Source of the DNA: Micromonospora radicis
GTDB lineage: Bacteria > Actinomycetota > Actinomycetes > Mycobacteriales > Micromonosporaceae
DNA: 35,667 nucleotides
Reading direction: 5' to 3'
Assembly: GCF_003583405.1 (NCBI RefSeq)
Contig: NZ_QXEC01000037.1
Coordinates: 1-35,667 of the forward strand
The translations under genes were made by a program, and so were the position numbers. The notes under the pieces are model-generated. The model ran no database searches. It was given only the letters and a program-made list of their open reading frames with translations, and was not told the origin of the DNA. This document shows positions 25,586 to 32,111 of the stretch, piece after piece. Position 1 is the stretch's first letter; every line of letters starts with the position of its first letter.

Positions 25586-25612
25586 ACCCTACTAAATAAA
25601 ACCGACCGGTCG
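25586..25612 (-). promoter_or_regulatory. Promoter and TetR operator
   Basis: On the minus strand the -10 box TAGGGT (25586-25591) ends 6 nt before the TetR ATG. Upstream lies a palindrome CGACCGGTCG (25603-25612) flanked by A/T-rich arms, a shape typical of TetR boxes, which overlaps the expected -35 position. Autoregulation is inferred. Confidence 0.65.
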
Positions 25613-25637
25613 TTCTTGTTTCTTCGGTGATCGCCGT

Positions 25638-25694
25638 CACCCACGGCCCGTCACCCACGGCCCGGCACCCACCGTCCGGCACCCACCGTCCCGG
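25638..25694. repeat. Four tandem copies of a 14-bp repeat
   Basis: The unit CACCCACGGCCCGT occurs four times in a row at 25638, 25652, 25666 and 25680. The last two differ from the first two (CACCCACCGTCCGG), and the last has one extra C. It lies between the deoD terminator and the TetR promoter. No function is seen. Confidence 0.85.
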
Positions 25695-25738
25695 TGCGCC
25701 GCGTCCCGCCACCGGCGGGCGGTGGCGGGACGACGCAC
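25694..25738 (-). terminator. deoD terminator
   Basis: A long stem: inner 12 bp (CGTCCCGCCACC) around a 7-nt GGCGGGC loop, extended by an outer GTGCG/CGCAC pairing. It begins 10 nt past the deoD stop codon. Confidence 0.85.
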
Positions 25739-25748
25739 GTGGCTCCGG

Positions 25749-26456
25749 TCAGGCGACGATGGTGTCCAGGGCGATCTCGACCATCTCGCTGAAGGTCTGC
25801 TCACGCTCCTGCGAGGTGGTCTTCGCGCCGGTCTTGATGTGGTCGCTGACGGTCAGCAGGGTCAGCGCGCGGGCCTTGAACCGGGCGGCGATCGTGTAGA
25901 GCGCCGCCGACTCCATCTCCACGGCCAGCACGCCGTAGTCGGCCAGCCGATCGTAGAGATCCGGCCGGTCGGTGTAGAAGGCGTCCGCGGCCAGGATCGG
26001 TCCCACCCGCATCGCGACGCCGCGCCGCTCGGCGACCTCGACCGAGGTGCGCAGCAGACCGAAGTCGGCGACCGGGGCGTAGTCGATCAGCCCGTCGAAG
26101 CGCACCCGGTTCATGTTCGAGTCGGTGGCCGAACCACTCGCCGCGAGCACGTCCCGCAGCTGCAGGTCCTCGGTCAACGCGCCACACGAGCCGACCCGGA
26201 TCAGCGACTTCACGCCGTACTCGTTGACCAGCTCGTGGGCGTAGATCGAGGCCGACGGCATGCCCATCCCGGATCCCTGCACGGAGACCTCGACACCGTT
26301 CCAGCGGCCGGTGAAGCCCAGCATCCCCCGGACCGTCGAATAGCAGTTCGCGTCCTCGAGGAAGGTCTCCGCGATCCACTTGGCCCGCAGGGGGTCACCC
26401 GGCATCAGGACCCGCTCGGCGATCTCGCCCGGCTTCGCGCCGATGTGCGTACTCAT
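25749..26456 (-). CDS. deoD: Purine-nucleoside phosphorylase, DeoD type
   Basis: A 235-aa trimeric/hexameric-type PNP that cleaves purine ribo- and deoxyribonucleosides with phosphate in the salvage pathway. Family motifs run the whole length: MSTHIGAKPGEIAERVLMPGDPLRAKWI at the start (given as residues 1-28), GSGMGMPSASIYA, RVGSCGAL for phosphate binding, VEMESAALYTIA for the ribose, and TVSDHIKTG with the catalytic Asp. Length equals that of E. coli DeoD. It is followed by a strong terminator and separated from the tRNA-Ser gene by about 75 nt; it looks monocistronic. Confidence 0.95.
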   Translation of the reverse strand: MSTHIGAKPGEIAERVLMPGDPLRAKWIAETFLEDANCYSTVRGMLGFTGRWNGVEVSVQGSGMGMPSASIYAHELVNEYGVKSLIRVGSCGALTEDLQLRDVLAASGSATDSNMNRVRFDGLIDYAPVADFGLLRTSVEVAERRGVAMRVGPILAADAFYTDRPDLYDRLADYGVLAVEMESAALYTIAARFKARALTLLTVSDHIKTGAKTTSQEREQTFSEMVEIALDTIVA

Positions 26457-26531
26457 GGCAGAGATCCTGCCAGGCCGGCCTGGCCGGGACCGGTTCGGCG
26501 TCGGAACCGGCGGTCCTGTAGCCTACTCGGC

Positions 26532-26618
26532 GGTGGCGTGTCCGAGTGGCCTAAGGAGCACGCCTCGAAAGCGTGTGAGGGTTTACGCCCTCCGCGGGTT
26601 CAAATCCCGCCGCCACCG
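26532..26618 (+). tRNA. tRNA-Ser (anticodon CGA)
   Basis: An intact 87-nt class II tRNA. The acceptor stem GGTGGCG pairs with CGCCACC, with discriminator G at 26618. The anticodon stem CACGC/GCGTG encloses the loop CTCGAAA, with anticodon CGA at 26566-26568. It has a long variable arm (GAGGG..CCCTC) and a T-arm (GCGGGTTCAAATCCCGC). CCA is not encoded. A -10-like TAGCCT at 26519-26524 would start transcription near the 5' end. Confidence 0.96.
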
Positions 26619-26629
26619 CTCGTGAAGGA

Positions 26630-26673
26630 CGAGGCGCCCGGTGTGATCCGTGAGGATCCTGCCGGGCGCCTCG
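26630..26673 (+). terminator. tRNA-Ser(CGA) terminator
   Basis: A 12-bp perfect inverted repeat (CGAGGCGCCCGG) with a 20-nt loop that can itself fold (GATCC/GGATC), located 11 nt after the tRNA. Confidence 0.75.
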
Positions 26674-26687
26674 CGTTTCGCCCCTCC

Positions 26688-26735
26688 GGTGACCTGGTGA
26701 CCTGGTGACCCGGTGACCCGGTGATCCGGTGATCC
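26688..26735. repeat. Six tandem octamers
   Basis: Six exact-phase 8-bp units: GGTGACCT twice, GGTGACCC twice, GGTGATCC twice (26688-26735). The pairwise pattern of variants suggests stepwise duplication. The repeat sits between the tRNA-Ser terminator and the first FG-GAP gene. Confidence 0.9.
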
Positions 26736-26836
26736 GCTTCCGCCCGTCCGGGTGGCCGGGTCTGACCGACCGGGCATGGTCATCGATCTGCGCGTCCCTA
26801 GGATGTTGGGGCGACTACGGGGATACGGGGGTTTCG

Positions 26837-28489
26837 ATGCGGCGCAAGCTTGCCGGTCTGACGATGTTGACGGTGTTGACCGGGTTGGCGGTGAGTACGC
26901 CCGCGTACGCGGCCGACGAGTTCCGGACCATCACCCGCGACGGACTGATCATGCAGTACCACCGGGTGACGAAGGCGGTCACCGCGGTGAAGGGGACCGG
27001 CCCGACCCGCTCCGACTTCGACGGCGACGGCGTCGACGACATCGCCGCCTCGGCCGACACCCTCAACCACAATCTGCCGTACCACCCGACCGGCGTGGTG
27101 GTGGTGCGGTACTCCTCCGCACCGCAGGTCGACTACTTCATCGGCGCCATGGTGGGCGACGCCATGTCCAGCTTCGGCATCGCGCTGGCGGCCGGTGACT
27201 TCAACGGCGACGGCTACGACGACCTGGCCGTCGGCGACGCCGACGAGATCGACACCAAGAACAAGGCGCGCGGTGGCGGCGTCTGGATCATCCCGGGCAG
27301 CCGGAACGGGCTGGTGGTCGATGCGACGAAGCACTTCAACCAGAGTTCCCCGGGGGTGCCGGGCGAGTCGGAGAACCGCGACGCCTTCGGTGCCTCGCTG
27401 GCGGCCGGTGACATCAACGGCGACGGACGCGACGACCTGGCGATCGGCGCCTTCAAGGAGGCCATCGGCAGCGTCAAGGAGGCCGGCGCGGTCACCGTCC
27501 TGTACGGCAGCAGCGCCGGCCTGACCGGCACCGGTGCCCAGCAGCTGCACCAGAACCAGGCCGCGGTGCCCGGTTCGGCCGAGCGCCGCGACCACTTCGG
27601 CATGTCGCTGGCCATCGGCAGGGTCAACAACAACAAGTACGCCGACCTGGTGATCGGTGCGCCGCACGAGAACGACGGCTCCGGCGCCAACGGCACCGGC
27701 ATGGTGACGCTGATGTGGGGTTCGGCCAGCGGGGTGAAGCTCAGCGGAGCCACCTCGGTCACCGGCGCGGGGGTCTACAAGGCGACCGGACGCAAGGACA
27801 CCATCGCCTGGTACCTGGGCATGTCGCTGGCGATCGGCGACATCAACGGCGACGGGCTGGGCGAGGTCATCGCCGGTGCCCCGAACGCACAGACCCCGCA
27901 CCTCGACGGTGGTCTGATCGCGGTCTTCACCGGCCGGACCGGTGGCCTCTCCGGTAGCGCCGTAAAGATCATCACGCAACGTACGACGGGGGTGCCGGGC
28001 TCACCGGAGGACGGCGACCGGTTCGGCGCCACGCTGGCGGCCGGTGACGTGACCGGCGACGGCCGGGTGGACGTCCTGGTCGGGGCGTACACCGAGGCGA
28101 TCGGTACGAAGGCCGAGGCCGGGATGATCACCTTGCTCAAGGGCTCGTCGTCGGGGCTGACCGGCACCGGCGCTCAGGGATTCGACCAGAACCACCCGGT
28201 GGTGCCGGGCGGCGCGGAGCGCGGTGACCGCTTCGGCGGCTCGGTCGCGCTGCTGAACCTCGACGGCAAGGGCACACTGGACGCCCTGGTGGCGTCGACC
28301 GGGGAGGAGGTCTCCGGCGACATTCCCGGCTACCCCTCCGCGACGCTGTCCCGATTCCACGGCTCCTCCGGTGGGATCGTCGCGCAGTCCGGCTCGTGGA
28401 GCGGGCGCGCCCTGAACACCAATCGTCTGGAGCTGCTGCACTACGGCCAGCGGATCGCCGGTCCGCAGAGCAGTGGCCCGTGGTACTGA
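26837..28489 (+). CDS. Secreted FG-GAP repeat protein (copy 1)
   Basis: A 550-aa exported protein. A signal peptide (MRRKLAGLT... ending AYA, about residues 1-26) is followed by about seven FG-GAP repeats that fold as an integrin-alpha-like beta-propeller. Each blade carries a calcium-binding DxDGDGxDD loop (DFDGDGVDDIA, DFNGDGYDDLA, DINGDGRDDLA and so on) and an FG..GAP-type turn (FGASLAAGD, VIGAPHEN). The role is unknown; such proteins occur as secreted adhesins or as lectin or enzyme modules, and no catalytic domain is attached. The ATG 26837 is chosen for the signal peptide; a G-rich stretch precedes it and TAGGAT (26799-26804) may be its -10. It stops 2 nt before copy 2. Confidence 0.85.
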   Translation: MRRKLAGLTMLTVLTGLAVSTPAYAADEFRTITRDGLIMQYHRVTKAVTAVKGTGPTRSDFDGDGVDDIAASADTLNHNLPYHPTGVVVVRYSSAPQVDYFIGAMVGDAMSSFGIALAAGDFNGDGYDDLAVGDADEIDTKNKARGGGVWIIPGSRNGLVVDATKHFNQSSPGVPGESENRDAFGASLAAGDINGDGRDDLAIGAFKEAIGSVKEAGAVTVLYGSSAGLTGTGAQQLHQNQAAVPGSAERRDHFGMSLAIGRVNNNKYADLVIGAPHENDGSGANGTGMVTLMWGSASGVKLSGATSVTGAGVYKATGRKDTIAWYLGMSLAIGDINGDGLGEVIAGAPNAQTPHLDGGLIAVFTGRTGGLSGSAVKIITQRTTGVPGSPEDGDRFGATLAAGDVTGDGRVDVLVGAYTEAIGTKAEAGMITLLKGSSSGLTGTGAQGFDQNHPVVPGGAERGDRFGGSVALLNLDGKGTLDALVASTGEEVSGDIPGYPSATLSRFHGSSGGIVAQSGSWSGRALNTNRLELLHYGQRIAGPQSSGPWY

Positions 28490-28491
28490 GC

Positions 28492-30156
28492 ATGAGCGCA
28501 GCGCGGCGGGTCGCGGGCTTGTCGGTGTTGGTGGTTGCGGCGAACCTGGCGGCGAGCGCACCCGCCCAGGCGGCGGCGAACGAGTTTCGGACGGTGACCC
28601 GGGACGGCATCGTCCTGCAACACCAGCGGGTGTCGAAGGTGGCAGCTCCGATGAAGGGGACCGGCCCGACCCGCTCCGACTTCGACGGCGACGGCGTCGA
28701 CGACATCGCCGCCTCGGCCGACCCCTTCGAGCAGGGTTTTCCTCAGTCGCCGGCCGGTCTGGTGGTGGTGCGGTACTCGTCGGCACCCCACGTCGACTAC
28801 TACGCGACGGCGGTCTCGCCGGCCGGCGGCTGCGTCTGCTTCGGTGAGGTACTCGCGTCCGGGGACTTCAACGGCGACGGCTACGACGACCTGGCGATCG
28901 GCGACGCCCAGGAGTACGATCCGAGCGCGAAGGTGCACGCCGGAGGCGTGTGGGTGATCTCCGGTAGCGGCACCGGTCTGCGGGTCGACACGGCGAGACA
29001 CTTCAGCCAGAGCACGCCCGGCGTGCCGGGCGCCTCGGAGCGCGGGGACTGGTTCGGGTCGGCCCTGGCGGCCGGTGACATCAACGGCGACGGTCGGGAC
29101 GACCTGGCGGTCGGGGCGTACGGCGAGGCGATCGGCAGTGTCAAGGAGGCCGGTGCGGTCACCGTCCTGTATGGCGGTACCGGCGGGCTCACCGGCACCG
29201 GGGCTCAGCAGTTGCACCAGAACCAGGCCGCGGTGCCCGGGGCGGCCGAGCGCGGGGACCACTTCGGCTGGACCCTGGCCATCGGAAAGGTCAACAACAA
29301 CCGGTACGCCGACCTGATCATCGGGGCGCCCCAGGAGAACCAGGGCAGTTCGCCCACGGGCAGCGGCATGGTCACGTTGATGTGGGGCTCGGCCAGCGGG
29401 GTGAAGCTCAGCGGCGCCACCTCGGTCACCGGGGCGGCGCTGCGCAAGGCGACGGGGCGCAGCGACAGCTACGTGTGGGAACTCGGCATGGCGCTCGCCG
29501 TCGGTGACGTCAACGGCGACGGATTGGGCGAGGTGGTCGCCGGGGCGCCCTTCGCGCAGAGCCCGAAGGGCAACGAGGGCATGGTGGCCGTTCTCACCGG
29601 CCGGAGCGGTGGCCTGTCCAGCGGGGCCGTCAAGCTGTTCAGCCAGCGCACGGCCGGGGTGCCGGGATCGCCGGAGGCCGGTGACCTGTTCGGTGCGACG
29701 CTCGCGGTGGGCGACGTGACGGGCGACGGTCGGGCGGACGTGTTGGTGGGTGCGCCGGGCGAGGCGATCGGCAAGAAGTCGGGAGCGGGCACGATCGCCC
29801 TGCTGAAGGGCTCCGCATCCGGGCTGACCGGCACCGGCGCCCAGGGCTTCGACCAGGATCACGCAGTGGTGCCGGGTGGTGCCGAGCGTGGTGACCGGTT
29901 CGGCGGCTCCGTGGCCATCCTCAACCTCGACGGCAGGGGCCCGTTGGACGCGATCGTGGCATCACCGGGTGAGGCGGTCAGTGGGGACCAGGCCGGTGTC
30001 CCGTCCGGGTCGGTCGCTGTGTTCCACGGTGGTTCCGGTGGGCTGGTCCCACAGTCGACCTCGTGGAGCGGCCTGAGCCTGCGTACCGACCTCGTCTGGC
30101 CCAAGTGGTACGGCCGCCGCCTGGCGACTCCGCAGAGTGGCGGCAGCTACTACTGA
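28492..30156 (+). CDS. Secreted FG-GAP repeat protein (copy 2)
   Basis: A 554-aa paralogue of the preceding gene with the same layout: signal peptide (ending AQA, about residues 1-24), seven FG-GAP blades with DxDGDGxDD calcium loops, and a similar C-terminus (SGGSYY versus SSGPWY). The ATG lies 2 nt after the copy 1 stop with no RBS between, so translation probably depends on reinitiation. One insertion unlike copy 1 is GGCVCFGE (about residue 110-117), with two cysteines that could form a disulfide. The two proteins are alike throughout, with one identical 71-nt DNA block. It is convergent with the next gene, only 6 nt away. Confidence 0.85.
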   Translation: MSAARRVAGLSVLVVAANLAASAPAQAAANEFRTVTRDGIVLQHQRVSKVAAPMKGTGPTRSDFDGDGVDDIAASADPFEQGFPQSPAGLVVVRYSSAPHVDYYATAVSPAGGCVCFGEVLASGDFNGDGYDDLAIGDAQEYDPSAKVHAGGVWVISGSGTGLRVDTARHFSQSTPGVPGASERGDWFGSALAAGDINGDGRDDLAVGAYGEAIGSVKEAGAVTVLYGGTGGLTGTGAQQLHQNQAAVPGAAERGDHFGWTLAIGKVNNNRYADLIIGAPQENQGSSPTGSGMVTLMWGSASGVKLSGATSVTGAALRKATGRSDSYVWELGMALAVGDVNGDGLGEVVAGAPFAQSPKGNEGMVAVLTGRSGGLSSGAVKLFSQRTAGVPGSPEAGDLFGATLAVGDVTGDGRADVLVGAPGEAIGKKSGAGTIALLKGSASGLTGTGAQGFDQDHAVVPGGAERGDRFGGSVAILNLDGRGPLDAIVASPGEAVSGDQAGVPSGSVAVFHGGSGGLVPQSTSWSGLSLRTDLVWPKWYGRRLATPQSGGSYY

Positions 30157-30162
30157 CCCGGT

Positions 30163-30693
30163 TCAGCACGGGCCGTGGCCCTCGACGAAGAGGCGGTGGA
30201 CCCAACTGGCGTAGCCCGCGATGATCTTCTGAACGGTGTGGCCGTCGTGCAGGAAGAGGTAGGCGCGGTCGCCCTGGCGGGCCAGCAGGCCGTCGAGGCG
30301 GTATGTCCCCTGTGGTGCGTGCAGCTCGCGTACCGCCGGATAACTGGCCCGGACTTCGGCGATGGGCGAGCCGGCCGCGATCCCCTCGGGAGTGCGGGCC
30401 GGGTCGCCGGCCCAGAGCAGCACCAGCCGGTCGTCGATGAAGATCGGGCTGACCGTGTCGTGTCCGGCCAGCGTCGGGCCGCAGGCGTCGACGTCGGTGC
30501 GGAGTATGCCGCGCCGGGTCAGCTCCGCCTCGGTGTCCCCGAAGTCCACATCGGCCAGTCCGTCGAGGTCGACCACGCTGACCGACGCGACGGGTTCCCG
30601 GACGGCGATGGTGTCCGGCGGCATGGGTCCGCTGCCCGATACCGAGGCAGCCAGAAGTAGTGCGGCGATGAAGCCGTATTGTCGCAATTTCAT
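30163..30693 (-). CDS. Secreted protein of unknown function
   Basis: A 176-aa protein with a signal peptide (MKLRQYGFIAALLLAASVSGSG). The mature part contains SVVDLDGLADVDFGDTEAELTRRGIL near the N-terminus, two cysteines (DACGPTL and the last residue), and a C-terminal stretch ending LFVEGHGPC. The first mature segment resembles the inhibitor-like repeats of small actinomycete secreted proteins, but no family can be assigned. GGGGGAT lies about 4 nt before the ATG. It is transcribed away from the tRNA-Ser remnant, 39 nt after the next gene upstream, so the two are probably an operon. Confidence 0.65.
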   Translation of the reverse strand: MKLRQYGFIAALLLAASVSGSGPMPPDTIAVREPVASVSVVDLDGLADVDFGDTEAELTRRGILRTDVDACGPTLAGHDTVSPIFIDDRLVLLWAGDPARTPEGIAAGSPIAEVRASYPAVRELHAPQGTYRLDGLLARQGDRAYLFLHDGHTVQKIIAGYASWVHRLFVEGHGPC

Positions 30694-30732
30694 CAGAATC
30701 CCCCACTCCCCAACGTGACGGGGGCGCCGAGG

Positions 30733-31290
30733 TTATTGCCGTGCCTCCCATTCGTCGGCCAACTCGTCCCAGTAGTCGGCACTGAGCCCGCGTCGGCCGT
30801 GCGTCAGCCATCCGGCGGTGCTCCGTTCGACGTGTAAGCCCAGTTCAGCGAAGAGGTCGATCCACTGCCCCGGCTCCGCGCCCAGCTCGGTCAGGGCTGC
30901 GTTGATCGGCCACTGCGGGCGCGGCCCGTCGAACGCCGCGTCGAAACGCGGCCCCCAGGCCAGCGCCCCGTCCAACCACGCCGCCGCGGCCTGATGCCCG
31001 GCACCGCCGGCGAACTCCGCCTCGACGTACGCCACCGGGCCGCGCCGCGACCAGCGGGCCAACGCCTCGGTGAGCGCGGGGGAGAGGGTGAGGGTGAACG
31101 GGCGCTCCGGTTCGGGCTCGTCGGCCGCGTAGTCCGGCGGGGCGCCGGTCAGCTCCTGAACCAGTTGCGGGGTGATCGGGAGAAGCGCGAAGTCCTGCCG
31201 CAGCTCGCCGAGGACGGCATGGTCCAGCTCCCGGGTCTCCTCGCGCAGCAGGTCGGCGTCCGCGATGATCGCGCTGAGCTGGTAGCTCAC
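30733..31290 (-). CDS. Conserved-looking hypothetical protein (185 aa)
   Basis: A 185-aa soluble protein, rich in W, A, D and E, with no signal peptide or membrane helix. Segments such as VAYVEAEFAGGAGHQAAAAWLDG and WPINAALTELGA look structured, but no domain is recognised. GTG 31290 is chosen because upstream sequence enters the hairpin and tRNA remnant, where the long reading frame is clearly not coding. The RBS is weak. It follows the tRNA-Ser remnant on the same strand, so it marks the original chromosomal neighbour of that tRNA. Confidence 0.65.
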   Translation of the reverse strand: MSYQLSAIIADADLLREETRELDHAVLGELRQDFALLPITPQLVQELTGAPPDYAADEPEPERPFTLTLSPALTEALARWSRRGPVAYVEAEFAGGAGHQAAAAWLDGALAWGPRFDAAFDGPRPQWPINAALTELGAEPGQWIDLFAELGLHVERSTAGWLTHGRRGLSADYWDELADEWEARQ

Positions 31291-31366
31291 CCGGCGTCCA
31301 TAACCTGTGGATAGAACATGTGTACGTACCCCACCATCGCGCGGTCCACTCCCTCGACCCGTCGAG

Positions 31367-31408
31367 CCTGGTACGAAAGTGTCCCGCCGGGGGCGGTTTC
31401 GTACCAGG
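31367..31408. repeat. Large inverted repeat
   Basis: A perfect 12-bp inverted repeat (CCTGGTACGAAA/TTTCGTACCAGG) with an 18-nt spacer containing a second CCGCC/GGCGG pairing, between the 185-aa gene and the tRNA remnant. It could be a second terminator, a cruciform or a protein site. Confidence 0.6.
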
Positions 31409-31429
31409 ATTCGGTGCGGCTCCGACGCG

Positions 31430-31464
31430 ACGAAGGGTCGACCCTGCCGGGGCCGACCCTTCGT
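31430..31464 (-). terminator. tRNA-Ser(GGA) terminator
   Basis: An 11-bp stem (ACGAAGGGTCG) and 13-nt loop, 15 nt beyond the 3' end of the tRNA-Ser fragment in its direction of transcription. It is presumably the old tRNA terminator, left on the chromosomal side. Confidence 0.7.
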
Positions 31465-31478
31465 GTTGCTCTGGCGAG

Positions 31479-31533
31479 CGGAGGATACGAGATTCGAACT
31501 CGTGAGGGTGTGAACCCAACACGCTTTCCAAGT
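31479..31533 (-). pseudogene. 3' fragment of tRNA-Ser(GGA): element attachment site
   Basis: Read on the minus strand, this has the last part of a class II tRNA-Ser: TTGGAAAG anticodon loop (GGA), GCGTG half-stem, long variable arm (GGGTTCACACCC), T-arm ACGAGTTCGAATCTCGT, acceptor strand ATCCTCC and discriminator G. Upstream there is no GGAGGAT acceptor strand or D-arm, and the 5' half of the anticodon stem (CAGAC) no longer pairs fully. Identity to a tRNA therefore begins in the anticodon loop. This is the displaced 3' segment left when a tyrosine-integrase element inserts in a tRNA gene. The restored tRNA should be at the element's other end, right of the window. Confidence 0.88.
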
Positions 31534-31542
31534 CTGCCAAGT

Positions 31543-31571
31543 CGCGTCCGTCACGGGTCTAGCGCGTCCGT
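31543..31571. repeat. Direct repeats next to the attachment site
   Basis: CGCGTCCGT occurs at 31543-31551 and 31563-31571, 20 bp apart (about two helical turns), just inside the element boundary. The spacing suggests integrase arm-type or excisionase sites. An inverted TCACGG/CCGTGA pair overlaps. The stretch 31534-31675 contains no gene. Confidence 0.5.
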
Positions 31572-31675
31572 GATGTCGGGCAGGCGTTGGAGCTGTTGGT
31601 CTACGACTGCTCGCGAACGACGACGAATGAGACGACTACTGAGACGGAGCCACGCCGACCCTAGGAGTGGCCATG

Positions 31676-31975
31676 TCACCCGATCACAAGTGGATAAGGG
31701 CCGATCGACTCGCTGAGTTGCTTTGCCACCACGAGCGCGTCCACCACCCGTACGGGTTCGCCTGCTGCAAGCTGCTCTGGTCGTAGTACGCCTCGGGCCG
31801 CCTTCACGACCGGATCATTAGGCCGAACAGATTGGACGGACTCTAGGACCGCGTCGAGTATCGGCAGGGCGATGCCCTGCACCGTCTGCTCGGGATTGCG
31901 GCGGCACAACTCCGACAATGTCTCAACCAATGCTTCGATCTGCCGCTTAGCTTCATATGGGTATGATTCGCTCAT
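31676..31975 (-). CDS. Hypothetical protein (99 aa), element cargo
   Basis: A 99-aa predicted all-helical soluble protein (YEAKRQIEALVETLSELCRR). No family is recognised. The ATG at 31975 is chosen because AGGGGCAAG lies just upstream and because the longer frame back to 32125 runs through the promoter region of the divergent gene. It is the gene closest to the attachment site and is transcribed towards it. It shares a 136-nt divergent intergenic region with the 306-aa Abi_C/HEPN-like gene, so the two may be co-regulated. A pairing as antitoxin or accessory protein is only a guess. Confidence 0.6.
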   Translation of the reverse strand: MSESYPYEAKRQIEALVETLSELCRRNPEQTVQGIALPILDAVLESVQSVRPNDPVVKAARGVLRPEQLAAGEPVRVVDALVVAKQLSESIGPYPLVIG

Positions 31976-32054
31976 CTTGCCCCTATCCGGCATGTGCCGT
32001 AAATTGCACAAACCTGTTTGCTTACGTCGGCCGCAAGGCGAAGTTTGGTAGCCT

Positions 32055-32095
32055 AGCCGGTCGGCAGTCAACCGGCTGCGACCGTGGATATAAAT
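32055..32095 (+). promoter_or_regulatory. Promoter with operator-like inverted repeat
   Basis: TATAAAT (32089-32095), a near-perfect -10 box and rare at this GC content, lies 16 nt before the ATG at 32112. AGCCGGT (32055-32061) and ACCGGCT (32071-32077) form a perfect inverted repeat with a 9-nt spacer across the -35 zone, so a regulator could block this promoter. GGAGAG precedes the start. Confidence 0.55.
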
Positions 32096-32111
32096 GCTGG
32101 AGAGAGCTGCC

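Noticed and set aside
31291..31554. Longer N-terminus for the 185-aa protein
   Set aside because: The extension runs through the tRNA remnant, a terminator and an inverted repeat, so it is not coding.
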